Assembly (NCBI GenBank): GCA_017428245.1
Contig: JAFRRF010000034.1
Span: forward strand, 124,001 to 188,000
Direction of reading: 5' to 3'
Origin: Bacteroidales bacterium
Lineage (GTDB): Bacteria; Bacteroidota; Bacteroidia; Bacteroidales; UBA932
Length of the DNA stretch: 64,000 nucleotides
Shown here: piece by piece, positions 25,693 to 33,396 of the stretch
Layout of the letters: every line of letters begins with the position of its first letter
How positions within the stretch are numbered: position 1 is the stretch's first letter
The notes under the pieces: generated by a model
What the model was told of the DNA's origin: nothing
Seen by the model: only the letters and a program-made list of their open reading frames with translations
Databases searched by the model: none
Translations under genes and position numbers: made by a program

Positions 25693-28026
25693 TTAAAAGA
25701 CGCGCAGGATATTGTTGCCTTTGGAATCACGGTCACCCAGTTTGATACCCACGGTAACGACGAACTCCGCTCTTTGGAAAGGCACGACGTAAGGCTCGGA
25801 ATAATAGCGTTCCGTGACTGTCGATGTCTTGATTGCTCCGTTGGGAGCGAGGATATTGGCCTGCCCGTAAAACAGCTGCACACCCGCCTTGAGATTGACA
25901 TTGAAGATCGGAAAGCGCGAAGAGATCTCGCCGCCGAGGAAAGCGTCGTGTCCGGACATATGGGTCAGCGGAAGGAGTTTCGTCAAAGGCGGATACCAGG
26001 CATACGAAGTCATCAGGCAGATATCTGCATTATTATGGAGGGCGCCGCCCAGACGGAATTCCCCGTTGAGGAAAAGGATCGACAAGGCCGGGATAAAGGT
26101 GGTATTGGTATACAGGTCCGCGTTCTTCCCGCCCTGAAGGATATCTTCGATCAGATTGCCCTTCGAATTGTAATAATAGATCTTTTGCAAAGGATCAGTC
26201 TGCCAGAAAACGCTCGCTTTGGCAACACTGGTCGTCAGCCCGTGGAAAATGCGGAGTTCGGCGAAAGAGACATCACCGATCCGCTGGAAATTTTTGGCCA
26301 GCTTGCTGTCGGCCGGGAAGCACGGTGCAGGACGCTTCAGATAATAGTTCACGCCGAGAATATGGAAATCTTCCCTTGAATAAGAAAGAAGATTCAAGCG
26401 TTCGCGCTTGCCGTGGTACCAGAAATAACCGTCATACGCCCTGGTCAGGTTGCTGCGCATAAGCTGGACGTGATAAAGAGAGTTGCTCGCCGGGAGTTCG
26501 ACGATGCCGGGCGTCTTGACATTGTCCACATAGACGACCTGATTCTTGCCCCGTCCCTTGGTGACAACGATTTTCAGGCTGTCCGCGTCGCTGGATATGA
26601 CCAGCGGATAGGTTTTCTCCAGGGAGATGCGGTGATCCTGCTCCCCGCCACCCTGTGCGACAACTTCCTCCGACCAGGGGAAATAGCCTTCTTTTTCGTA
26701 ATGCAGCTTGTGGTAACCTTCTCTCAGTTGTATGTTCAGCGGCGTCGTCCCGGCAGGTTCGCCATTGACGGACACCTTGCAGTATGCGGGATCCGAGGTG
26801 ATATGATAGGTTACATACCGCTTCAGGGACAGATTCAGCAAGTGATCCTTTTCCTCTTCGATATCGAATTCATATCGCTCATGTTCCGGAAGGAAACCGT
26901 CTTTTTCGACCCGCAGTATATGGTGTCCCGTTTTGACCTTGCCTGTAAACGGCACTTCTCCGACCTCTCTCTCATCGATAAACAAACGGGCTCCCGTGGC
27001 ATTCTCCGCATCCTGCACGGTCAACCTGCCATAGATGGCTGAGAGGGTGAAGTCGAGGTGGACTTTCTCGCCTTTGTCGATCTTGATATTCTGGACACCG
27101 AACTTGAAACCATCCGATTCCGCACGGATGACATACTGACCGGGGTGCAGCGGAATCACATTTCCTTCGTAGATATTATAATAGCTGATCTCCTGGTCGA
27201 CATTGAAACTCTTCACCTGGCTAGGCTGCAAGTTGACAGGAATGCCGCTGATATCCAGTTTGGTGACTGAATCGAAGTACAGGCCTTCCTCCGGTTTGAT
27301 ATCGACAGACAGCATGGCAAAAGCAGGTGTCAGTTCAATCCTGTGGTAAAGATCCGACGACGACGGGTTTTGGGGGACGACAAGCACCGTATCGATCCGC
27401 TCAAATCCGTTTTTCTCGATTCTCACGTGATGCTCCCCTTCCGAAAGCGAAAACTGGTCGGCAAGCATACCCGTATTCTGATCAACGGAAATGATCGAGC
27501 GTTCCGGAACGGTCCGGATATGGACCGTATGGGTGATTTCCCGCCTGGCATCTTGATTAATCAGCACATAAGCGGTACGCTCCTTCCCCATCGACACTTC
27601 GATGACGCCTTTGCGGGGTTCATCGAACGGGTTTGGGGCTACCGTGATAAGCAGCACATCCGCATCGACGGCCGTCGCACACCATTCAGGCGTGGCCGTT
27701 ACTTCCCACTTCTTTCCGGCGGTAACATAGATGCTGTCCCGTCTCCCGGCCCCCGGAATCAGAAGGGTTTCCTTGGAAAGATTCAAATCGGCCAACTTCG
27801 TCAGGGCGGAGCGGCACTGGCGGATCAGTCTGTCGGCCTGGCCGATCTGGTCCTTGGTGACACCCGGAGCCTTTTTGGCCGATTCAAGTGTCTTAATGGC
27901 CAGGTCATATTGCTTTGTGGTATAATACTCGACCGCCTCGCTATATCGCATATCAAATGATTTCTGAGCAAATAACGGCATCGACACCAGCAGAAGTGTC
28001 ATCAACAGAAGAAGGATTCTTTTCAT
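25693..28026 (-). CDS. Exported PEGA-repeat protein with BACON-like domain and probable outer-membrane barrel
   Basis: A 777-residue exported protein. A signal peptide (1-20) is followed by TPR-like helices (about 25-75, AVEYYTTKQYDLAIKTLESA) and a BACON-like beta domain (about 85-160, KWEVTATPEWCATAV). Several PEGA modules come next (for example GARLFIDEREVGEVPF with HHILRVEKDGFLPE, and CKVSVNGEPAGTTPLNI with YHKLHYEKEGYFPW). The last 200 residues have alternating aromatic/polar strands that look like an outer-membrane beta barrel. PEGA domains are thought to bind surface or wall polymers. It overlaps the TIR gene by 4 bp (ATGA), so the two are translationally coupled. Confidence 0.78.
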   Translation of the reverse strand: MKRILLLLMTLLLVSMPLFAQKSFDMRYSEAVEYYTTKQYDLAIKTLESAKKAPGVTKDQIGQADRLIRQCRSALTKLADLNLSKETLLIPGAGRRDSIYVTAGKKWEVTATPEWCATAVDADVLLITVAPNPFDEPRKGVIEVSMGKERTAYVLINQDARREITHTVHIRTVPERSIISVDQNTGMLADQFSLSEGEHHVRIEKNGFERIDTVLVVPQNPSSSDLYHRIELTPAFAMLSVDIKPEEGLYFDSVTKLDISGIPVNLQPSQVKSFNVDQEISYYNIYEGNVIPLHPGQYVIRAESDGFKFGVQNIKIDKGEKVHLDFTLSAIYGRLTVQDAENATGARLFIDEREVGEVPFTGKVKTGHHILRVEKDGFLPEHERYEFDIEEEKDHLLNLSLKRYVTYHITSDPAYCKVSVNGEPAGTTPLNIQLREGYHKLHYEKEGYFPWSEEVVAQGGGEQDHRISLEKTYPLVISSDADSLKIVVTKGRGKNQVVYVDNVKTPGIVELPASNSLYHVQLMRSNLTRAYDGYFWYHGKRERLNLLSYSREDFHILGVNYYLKRPAPCFPADSKLAKNFQRIGDVSFAELRIFHGLTTSVAKASVFWQTDPLQKIYYYNSKGNLIEDILQGGKNADLYTNTTFIPALSILFLNGEFRLGGALHNNADICLMTSYAWYPPLTKLLPLTHMSGHDAFLGGEISSRFPIFNVNLKAGVQLFYGQANILAPNGAIKTSTVTERYYSEPYVVPFQRAEFVVTVGIKLGDRDSKGNNILRVF

Positions 28027-28994
28027 CGGTTCAGTTCGTTAATTATCTTTTCCAGACTAGGATTCGTTTTCACAGACAGGGCGTATTCTATGCAGGCAAG
28101 CACATTTTCGCGTTCGGACGGGCGACGGGAAATGAGATAGAGGGCGTAGGAATCCCGGGCATATTCCGCCCAGGCGGCATGGATGGAATCGAGACGGGCG
28201 GTAATGGAAGAAGTCCGGCCGGACAGGTCCTGGTTGAAGAGTCCCTTGAACGTGCTATCTCCATACCGGCTGCCGACCGCCTTCGCACTGTCCAGCAGAA
28301 AAAGCGCCTGTTTCAGACCGGCTATCTGGTCCGCAGTCGTTTCCAGCGTATTGGGAGAGGCTTTCATCGCCTCGAAACAGGTCACAAGGGAATCAGACCC
28401 GGCAATCAAATCCTCGTACTGACGGGAAGATTCCATCGCGGCGCGATTTTCGGCCCGGTCCCTGCTCCTGGACAGGGCGAAAACCACGATGGCCAGCACC
28501 AGCAGAGCTGCCAGCGAGACCGCCGACCAGGCCAATATCTTTTTCTTGCGCCCCGACACGACGTTCCTGCCGCCGACCGTCCCTTCCTCTGGATGGGCAA
28601 TGGCTGTCCGGATATCTTCCATCAACTTCGTTTCCACGGGACAGAGTTCCTTCCGGCGCCAGTTGAAGTTCCCCAGCATCAGTTCCAGGTCCGGAGGCAT
28701 TGTCTCGCTGCCGTCGATGATATAGGGGATGATCGTTCCGCTATGCTTATGATTGAAGGCGTATGTAACCTCTCCGCGCGTAAATCTGGAACGGAAGGAA
28801 TTCTGGCTGGCCAGAAAAAGGAACACCGTGGAATCGTCGACGGCCTCAGCCAGTACCTGCGGAAAGTTCTGCCCCGCTTCGATACCCTCACGGTCAATAA
28901 AAAAAGTAAGTCCGGACGCAGTAAGGGCCGAACAGATTTCATCAGCTATCTTTGAGTCTTTACGAGAATAGCTAATAAACACATCATATGCCAT
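28023..28994 (-). CDS. TIR-domain protein anchored by one transmembrane helix
   Basis: A 323-residue protein. Residues 1-125 are a TIR domain: YDVFISYSRKDSKIADEI, a DREGI segment near residue 37, and TRGEVTYAF with Glu75 at the position of the catalytic glutamate in NAD-cleaving TIRs. A linker and a Lys/Arg patch (GRKKK) precede one membrane helix (about 153-175). The C-terminal 145 residues are probably periplasmic, helical and without a recognised domain. The topology puts TIR in the cytoplasm and a sensor-like domain outside. The -7 element TAAATTTG at 29023-29016 precedes it. First gene of the TIR-PEGA-kinase/AAA operon. Confidence 0.85.
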   Translation of the reverse strand: MAYDVFISYSRKDSKIADEICSALTASGLTFFIDREGIEAGQNFPQVLAEAVDDSTVFLFLASQNSFRSRFTRGEVTYAFNHKHSGTIIPYIIDGSETMPPDLELMLGNFNWRRKELCPVETKLMEDIRTAIAHPEEGTVGGRNVVSGRKKKILAWSAVSLAALLVLAIVVFALSRSRDRAENRAAMESSRQYEDLIAGSDSLVTCFEAMKASPNTLETTADQIAGLKQALFLLDSAKAVGSRYGDSTFKGLFNQDLSGRTSSITARLDSIHAAWAEYARDSYALYLISRRPSERENVLACIEYALSVKTNPSLEKIINELNR

Positions 28995-29015
28995 TGTTCC
29001 GAGACATTATCCTTG

Positions 29016-29045
29016 CAAATTTAACAAAAAAGTTTGTTATTTTTG
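29016..29045. promoter_or_regulatory. Divergent promoters of the TIR operon and the RyR-domain gene
   Basis: TAAATTTG on the minus strand (29023-29016) lies 22 bp before the TIR ATG at 28994. TATTTTTG on the plus strand (29038-29045) lies 20 bp before the GTG at 29065. The two elements are 14 bp apart, so one bound factor could affect both. Confidence 0.65.
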
Positions 29046-29064
29046 TGTAATCCCTTAGTAACAC

Positions 29065-29406
29065 GTGAAAAAGAACGACACACATTATATTCCCGCCCCG
29101 GCCGACCTTTCCGACGTCGTCCTGCCGGAAGGACTGGTCCGGCTTACCGAGACCATCGCCCGCAACACACACGAAGTCTGGTCAAAAAAAAGGATGGACG
29201 AAGGATGGCGCTATGGAAGAATCCGCAGTGAAGCCCGGAAACTGCATCCGAACCTGATTCCTTACGAATGTCTGCCGGAAGCCGACAAGGAATACGACCG
29301 TGCCACAGCCCTCAATGCCATCAAACTGCTGGTCAAATTGGGGTATTCGATCGAGTCCCCTTCATCGGAGCTCGGCGTCCAGGCCGAGGGACGTGCTGTA
29401 GAATGA
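29065..29406 (+). CDS. RyR-domain protein
   Basis: A 113-residue cytoplasmic protein. Residues about 24-95 match the RyR domain of ryanodine receptors and its bacterial homologues: THEVWSKKRMDEGWRYG, LIPYECLPEADKEYDR and TALNAIKLLVKLGY. Function in bacteria is unknown; in ryanodine receptors the module binds ligand-like groups. It starts with GTG, supported by its distance to the -7 element, and no ATG is available. It is divergent from the TIR operon. The last 45 bp overlap the convergent gene. Confidence 0.82.
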   Translation: MKKNDTHYIPAPADLSDVVLPEGLVRLTETIARNTHEVWSKKRMDEGWRYGRIRSEARKLHPNLIPYECLPEADKEYDRATALNAIKLLVKLGYSIESPSSELGVQAEGRAVE

Positions 29407-29787
29407 AAGTCCGTTGATTTTCAGACGGTCGAAAAGAGGTTTGAGTTTGGGTGCGGCGTCGAGGTTCAGGACGGCACGGCCGCCGGAAAAGCTTTCCACC
29501 AGTCCGGCCGGGAGTTTTTCGAGCAACTTTTTCGATGCCATGTCGAGCGCCATATTTCCGGCGCGCCCCGCGTCGAGTTGCAGGACCACGCGCGGCAGTG
29601 CCATTTCCACTATCTGTACGTCGGCCGAAACCGTATGCGTCAGCGGACGGTTGAGGACCGGGAGGGAAATTGATGCTTCGTAGGACAGGGTCAGGGTATC
29701 TGCGGATTTATATTGGATGCCGATGTTCTGTCCGCTTTTCTCGCGGACCAGCCTGGAAATCTCATCGTATGAAACGGAAAGAATCAT
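29362..29787 (-). CDS. Conserved small protein of unknown function
   Basis: A 141-residue protein without signal peptide or membrane helix. It begins MILSVSYDEISRLVREKSG and has alternating hydrophobic strands in the first half and a LKINGLSFY segment near the end. I do not recognise the family; the pattern suggests a beta-rich lipid-binding-like fold, but this is a guess. It has its own -7 element (TAAATTTG, 29814-29807). It overlaps the RyR gene tail by 45 bp, yet codon pattern and promoter support both. Confidence 0.6.
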   Translation of the reverse strand: MILSVSYDEISRLVREKSGQNIGIQYKSADTLTLSYEASISLPVLNRPLTHTVSADVQIVEMALPRVVLQLDAGRAGNMALDMASKKLLEKLPAGLVESFSGGRAVLNLDAAPKLKPLFDRLKINGLSFYSTSLGLDAELR

Positions 29788-29806
29788 AAAACGGTTTTTT
29801 TTTCCT

Positions 29807-29835
29807 CAAATTTAACGATTGTTTCACTATTTTTG
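29807..29835. promoter_or_regulatory. Divergent promoters of the 29.4-kb gene and the tandem-repeat protein
   Basis: TAAATTTG on the minus strand (29814-29807) and TATTTTTG on the plus strand (29828-29835) point outwards, 20 and 26 bp from their start codons (29787 and 29861). Confidence 0.65.
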
Positions 29836-29860
29836 TAAGGGTACGATAAAATCTTGTCCC

Positions 29861-30274
29861 ATGAAACACATTCTCTTCCTCTTTCTCACGACAACAGCCC
29901 TGTTTGTTGCCGGTGACGTCTTTGCCCAGCGTCTCCAGGACGGCAGTTACAGCACCGTCGGTTATATCAAGAGCGACGGTACCGTACAGGATGGCTCTTA
30001 CCGGACCATCGGGCACATCAAAAGCGACGGCACCGTACAGGACGGCTCCTATCGCACCGTCGGACACATCAAGAGCGACGGTACCGTGCAGGACGGGTCT
30101 TACCGGACCATCGGGCACATCAAGAGCGACGGCACCGTGCAGGACGGTTCCTATCGCACCGTCGGACACATCAAGAGCGACGGCACCGTACAGGACGGAT
30201 CTTACCGGACCATCGGGCACGCCGATTCCAGCCTCCGGAAAGAATGGTTGGCATGGTTTTATTTCTTCAGGTAA
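29861..30274 (+). CDS. Secreted tandem-repeat protein (17-residue repeats, beta-flower-like)
   Basis: A 137-residue protein: signal peptide (1-22, ending DVFAQ), then residues 26-120 made of five full and one partial copy of a 17-residue unit with consensus QDGSYRT(I/V)GHIKSDGTV. A short tail (DSSLRKEWLAWFYFFR) ends the protein. Copies alternate TIG and TVG, showing duplication of a two-unit block. Such short DG-rich repeats form closed beta-hairpin assemblies, and similar Bacteroidetes proteins have been called five-fold beta-flower proteins (from memory). Role unknown, cell-surface or periplasm. Confidence 0.75.
   Translation: MKHILFLFLTTTALFVAGDVFAQRLQDGSYSTVGYIKSDGTVQDGSYRTIGHIKSDGTVQDGSYRTVGHIKSDGTVQDGSYRTIGHIKSDGTVQDGSYRTVGHIKSDGTVQDGSYRTIGHADSSLRKEWLAWFYFFR
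29936..30220 (+). repeat. 51-bp tandem coding repeat, about 5.6 copies
   Basis: In-frame 51-bp units with near-identical sequence. Odd and even copies differ in the same codons (ATC/GTC, GGG/GGA), so the real repeat of recent origin is a 102-bp dimer. The number of copies may vary between strains. Confidence 0.85.
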
Positions 30275-30292
30275 CACGCTAACATTACTGCT

Positions 30293-30997
30293 ACGAAAAA
30301 GATCCTGACATCCCTGCTTCTGCTGCCGCTCCTGATCTTCAGTGCAGGCGCCCAGACGTTTCTTTCCGGTAAAGAAAGCCTGGACTACGCTATCCGTGTC
30401 AACTTCCTTCCGGGCGAAGTCGGTACGATGTCTTTCCGGGGAGAAGAACGGGGCGGGAACTATCACGTCGATGCCGTTTTGAAGGCGGCGGTCGGCAGTC
30501 TATATACCCTCGATTGTTTGTATGGCTCGACTTTCCGAAAGGATGCCGCGCTGACACCGGTCGCGGCCACCCGCAGCCATACGGAGAAAAAATACTGGGC
30601 TAAGGGGATTTACAACTGGTCTGCACCGGGACAGGTCCATATGGATGTGACCAAAAGCTCCCGCCCGCCCCGGGACGAAACGCTCTCCTGGGCCGGCACG
30701 GTCCGCGACTTGCTCGGCATGCTCTGGTGGCTCCGTACGCTCGACTATGAGCAGGCCCTGCCCGGAGCCGGAACCAACGCCCTGCTGCTGGACCACGACG
30801 CGATTCCCGTCGTCGTAGCCTCGCACGAAAAGAAAACCATCCGCCACAACGGGAAGCAGACACCGGTCATCGAAGTGAAACTGGCACAAAACGGCAAGGA
30901 GGCGCTCAGCATCACGATGACCGACGACACCCGGAGGATTCCCCTGAGATTTTCCATCGCCCTCTCGTTCGGCACCATCAAGGGAAGCCTGAAATGA
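30293..30997 (+). CDS. DUF3108 protein lacking a normal start codon
   Basis: The protein matches DUF3108-type periplasmic proteins (LDYAIRVNFLPGEVGTMSF, VRDLLGMLWWLRTLDYEQA, DDTRRIPLRFSI). In frame upstream is a complete signal peptide (KKILTSLLLLPLLIFSAGAQ). However, the codon where ATG is expected is ACG at 30293-30295; ATT at 30284 is another rare possibility. The first in-frame ATG (30428) would remove the signal peptide and a strand. The repeat-protein gene stops 18 bp upstream and probably shares the transcript. Either translation starts at a rare codon, or the start was mutated or misread. Coordinates use the ACG. Confidence 0.6.
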   Translation, partial: TKKILTSLLLLPLLIFSAGAQTFLSGKESLDYAIRVNFLPGEVGTMSFRGEERGGNYHVDAVLKAAVGSLYTLDCLYGSTFRKDAALTPVAATRSHTEKKYWAKGIYNWSAPGQVHMDVTKSSRPPRDETLSWAGTVRDLLGMLWWLRTLDYEQALPGAGTNALLLDHDAIPVVVASHEKKTIRHNGKQTPVIEVKLAQNGKEALSITMTDDTRRIPLRFSIALSFGTIKGSLK

Positions 30998-31033
30998 ATG
31001 GTCGAAAAAAAATGTTCTTTTCAATTGTTTAAC

Positions 31034-31041
31034 TATTTTTG
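31034..31041 (+). promoter_or_regulatory. -7 promoter element of the GH3-GlsA-GlsB operon
   Basis: TATTTTTG lies 21 bp before the ATG at 31062. The following two genes have gaps of 4 and 3 bp and no promoter of their own. Confidence 0.65.
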
Positions 31042-31061
31042 TGGGATAAACAAAGCACCCC

Positions 31062-32570
31062 ATGAGTCTGACCACGCCGATACGCCTTTTCTTCGAGCCC
31101 CGGATACGGGAACTCGCCCGGCAGGAAAAGGAAGGGGAAGCCGTACAGTTAAAGACGCTTTCCTACCTGATGGACAAGGCAAAGAACACCGAATACGGAA
31201 GGCGCTGCGGATTCTCCGCGGTCCGCACTTATGAGGACTTCGCCGGCTGCGGGCCCGTCAATACCTACGAGAAACTCAAGGAAGGCATCGACCGGATGCG
31301 GCACGGAGGCGACGACATCCTGTGGCCCGGCCGCGTGAAATGGTACGCAAAATCGTCGGGCACTACGGCTGACAAATCGAAATTCATCCCCGTCAGCCAG
31401 GAAGGTTTGCAGAAAGCCCACTATCAGGGTGGTTTCGATTCGGTGGCCTTTTACCTTCGGAACAACCCCAATAGCCGCATCTTCGACGGCAAGGCATTGA
31501 TCCTGGGGGGCAGCCACGCGCCGAACTTCAATGTCAAAGACTCCCTCGTGGGCGACCTGAGCGCCATTCTGGTTGAAAACATCAACCCGCTTGCCAATCT
31601 GGTCCGCGTTCCCAAAAAAGAAACGGCGCTGCTCGCCGATTTCGAGGAGAAACGCGACCGCATCGCCCGGGAGACGATGCACGAGAACGTGACCAATCTG
31701 AGCGGAGTCCCGTCGTGGATGCTCTCAGTCCTCGGCCGGGTAATGGAACTTTCCGGTAAGGAGCACCTTGAAGAGGTCTGGCCCAACCTGGAGGTGTTTT
31801 TCCACGGCGGTGTGGCTTTTACTCCCTACCGTAAACAATACGAACGGCTGATCACTTCGCCGAAGATGCACTATATGGAGACCTATAATGCCAGCGAAGG
31901 ATTCTTCGGCATCCAGGACAATCCGGCCGACCCGGCGATGCGCCTGATGCTCGACTACGGCATCTTCTACGAATTTATCCCGATGGACGAATTCGGCCGG
32001 GCGAACCCGACCGTCGTACCGGTCTGGGGTGTTGAGACCGGCCGGAATTACGCAATGGTAATCTCCACCTGCTGCGGCCTGTGGCGTTATGTGATCGGCG
32101 ATACGGTCCGCTTCACGTCGAAAGACCCCTACAAATTCGTCATCACCGGCCGGACGAAGCAGTTCATCAATGCTTTCGGCGAAGAACTGATCGTGGACAA
32201 TGCCGAACAGGGGCTGGCCTTCGCCTGCCACCAGACCGGAGCAGAAGTGCAGGAATATACGGCCGCTCCTGTCTTTATGGACGGAACCGGCCATTGCAGG
32301 CATCAGTGGCTCATCGAGTTCCGCCGGCAACCGGACGACCCGGCCCGCTTCGCCACCCTGCTCGACGGTAAACTGCAGGAACTCAACAGCGACTATGAAG
32401 CCAAGCGCTTCAAGAGCATTACCTTGCAGCCCCTGGAAGTCGTGACCGCCCGTCCGGGCCTGTTCAACGCCTGGATGAAGCAGCGCGGCAAACTGGGCGG
32501 CCAGCACAAAGTCCCGCGCCTGAGCAACAGCCGCGAATACATCGACCAACTCCTGGAACTGAACCGATAG
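31062..32570 (+). CDS. GH3-family acyl-adenylate/amido synthetase
   Basis: A 502-residue GH3 protein (auxin-responsive promoter family), part of the ANL adenylating superfamily. Visible motifs are AKSSGTTADKSKFIPVS (ATP-binding P-loop, about residue 95), YMETYNASEGFFGIQ and GRTKQFINAFGEELIVDNAE. Plant GH3 enzymes conjugate acyl acids to amino acids; bacterial substrates are unknown. Here it opens an operon with GlsA- and GlsB-like acyltransferases, so it may activate a fatty acid or join it to an amino acid (inference). Confidence 0.85.
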   Translation: MSLTTPIRLFFEPRIRELARQEKEGEAVQLKTLSYLMDKAKNTEYGRRCGFSAVRTYEDFAGCGPVNTYEKLKEGIDRMRHGGDDILWPGRVKWYAKSSGTTADKSKFIPVSQEGLQKAHYQGGFDSVAFYLRNNPNSRIFDGKALILGGSHAPNFNVKDSLVGDLSAILVENINPLANLVRVPKKETALLADFEEKRDRIARETMHENVTNLSGVPSWMLSVLGRVMELSGKEHLEEVWPNLEVFFHGGVAFTPYRKQYERLITSPKMHYMETYNASEGFFGIQDNPADPAMRLMLDYGIFYEFIPMDEFGRANPTVVPVWGVETGRNYAMVISTCCGLWRYVIGDTVRFTSKDPYKFVITGRTKQFINAFGEELIVDNAEQGLAFACHQTGAEVQEYTAAPVFMDGTGHCRHQWLIEFRRQPDDPARFATLLDGKLQELNSDYEAKRFKSITLQPLEVVTARPGLFNAWMKQRGKLGGQHKVPRLSNSREYIDQLLELNR

Positions 32571-32574
32571 CCCC

Positions 32575-33393
32575 ATGCCTGTCAACGAAACCGTCATACT
32601 GGATCTCGACCAGATCGTAAAAAGCCGTTTCGGCGAGAAGAAGATTCCCCAGTTTGTCCTGAACTGGCTCAAGAAATTCATTCATCAGGACCACCTCAAC
32701 GGATACCTGAGCAAAGGCTATCTTGGCGTGGAGTTCGCTGAAAAATCCCTTGAGTATTACGACGCCCACGTCACGGTGGAAGGGCTGGAAAACCTTCCCG
32801 ACACGGGTCGTTTCACCTTCGCGGGCAACCATCCGCTCGGCGGACTCGATGCAATGAGCATCATCGGTACGGTGGGCCGCAAATACGACGGGAACATCGT
32901 GATTCCGGCCAACGATTTTCTGATGGCCATCAAACCCATCGCCGAATACACGATCCCCGTCAATAAGATGGGCGGCCAGAGCGCCGAACTGGTGGGGATG
33001 ATCAACGAAGCCTTCAACTCCGACCGGCAGGTAATCATCTTCCCGGCCGGCCTGTGTTCGCGCAAAATCGACGGCATTGTCCAGGACCTGCCCTGGAAGA
33101 AAACCTTCATTACCAAAAGCCGGATGTCGCACCGCGACGTGATTCCCATGTGGTTCAGCGGACAGAACTCCAAACGGTTCTATCGGCTCGACCGGCTTCG
33201 CAACCTGTTGAAACTAAAGCTCAACATCGCCATGTTGACGCTTCCCGACGAACTCTACAAGAGCCAGCACAAGTCGTACAGGCTGGTGTTCGGCAAACCC
33301 ATTCCCTGGCAGACCTTCACTTCCGAAAAAAGAGATGCCGAATGGGCAGCCTGGGTCCGTGAAAAAGTATATGAGCTGAAAAAAGAGGATTGA
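32575..33393 (+). CDS. glsA: PlsC-like acyltransferase, GlsA type (glycine-lipid O-acyltransferase)
   Basis: A 272-residue membrane-associated acyltransferase related to 1-acylglycerol-3-phosphate acyltransferases. The active-site motif is NHPLGGLD (His86, Asp92), with five residues between His and Asp instead of PlsC's four. VIIFPAGLCSRK (about residue 145) is the substrate-phosphate-type motif. In Bacteroides thetaiotaomicron a paired PlsC-like/GNAT gene set (glsA/glsB) makes glycine lipids; the same gene pair lies here 3 bp apart. Assignment to glsA is by context and similarity. Confidence 0.75.
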   Translation: MPVNETVILDLDQIVKSRFGEKKIPQFVLNWLKKFIHQDHLNGYLSKGYLGVEFAEKSLEYYDAHVTVEGLENLPDTGRFTFAGNHPLGGLDAMSIIGTVGRKYDGNIVIPANDFLMAIKPIAEYTIPVNKMGGQSAELVGMINEAFNSDRQVIIFPAGLCSRKIDGIVQDLPWKKTFITKSRMSHRDVIPMWFSGQNSKRFYRLDRLRNLLKLKLNIAMLTLPDELYKSQHKSYRLVFGKPIPWQTFTSEKRDAEWAAWVREKVYELKKED

Positions 33394-33396
33394 CCT

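Noticed and set aside
28023-28994. Thoeris-type anti-phage system
   Set aside because: A TIR gene is present, but no ThsA-like effector (SLOG or NAD-binding partner) is nearby, and the TIR protein is membrane-anchored with a periplasmic domain.
29936-30220. Possible CRISPR array
   Set aside because: The 51-bp units are contiguous without unique spacers and stay in frame within a signal-peptide protein.
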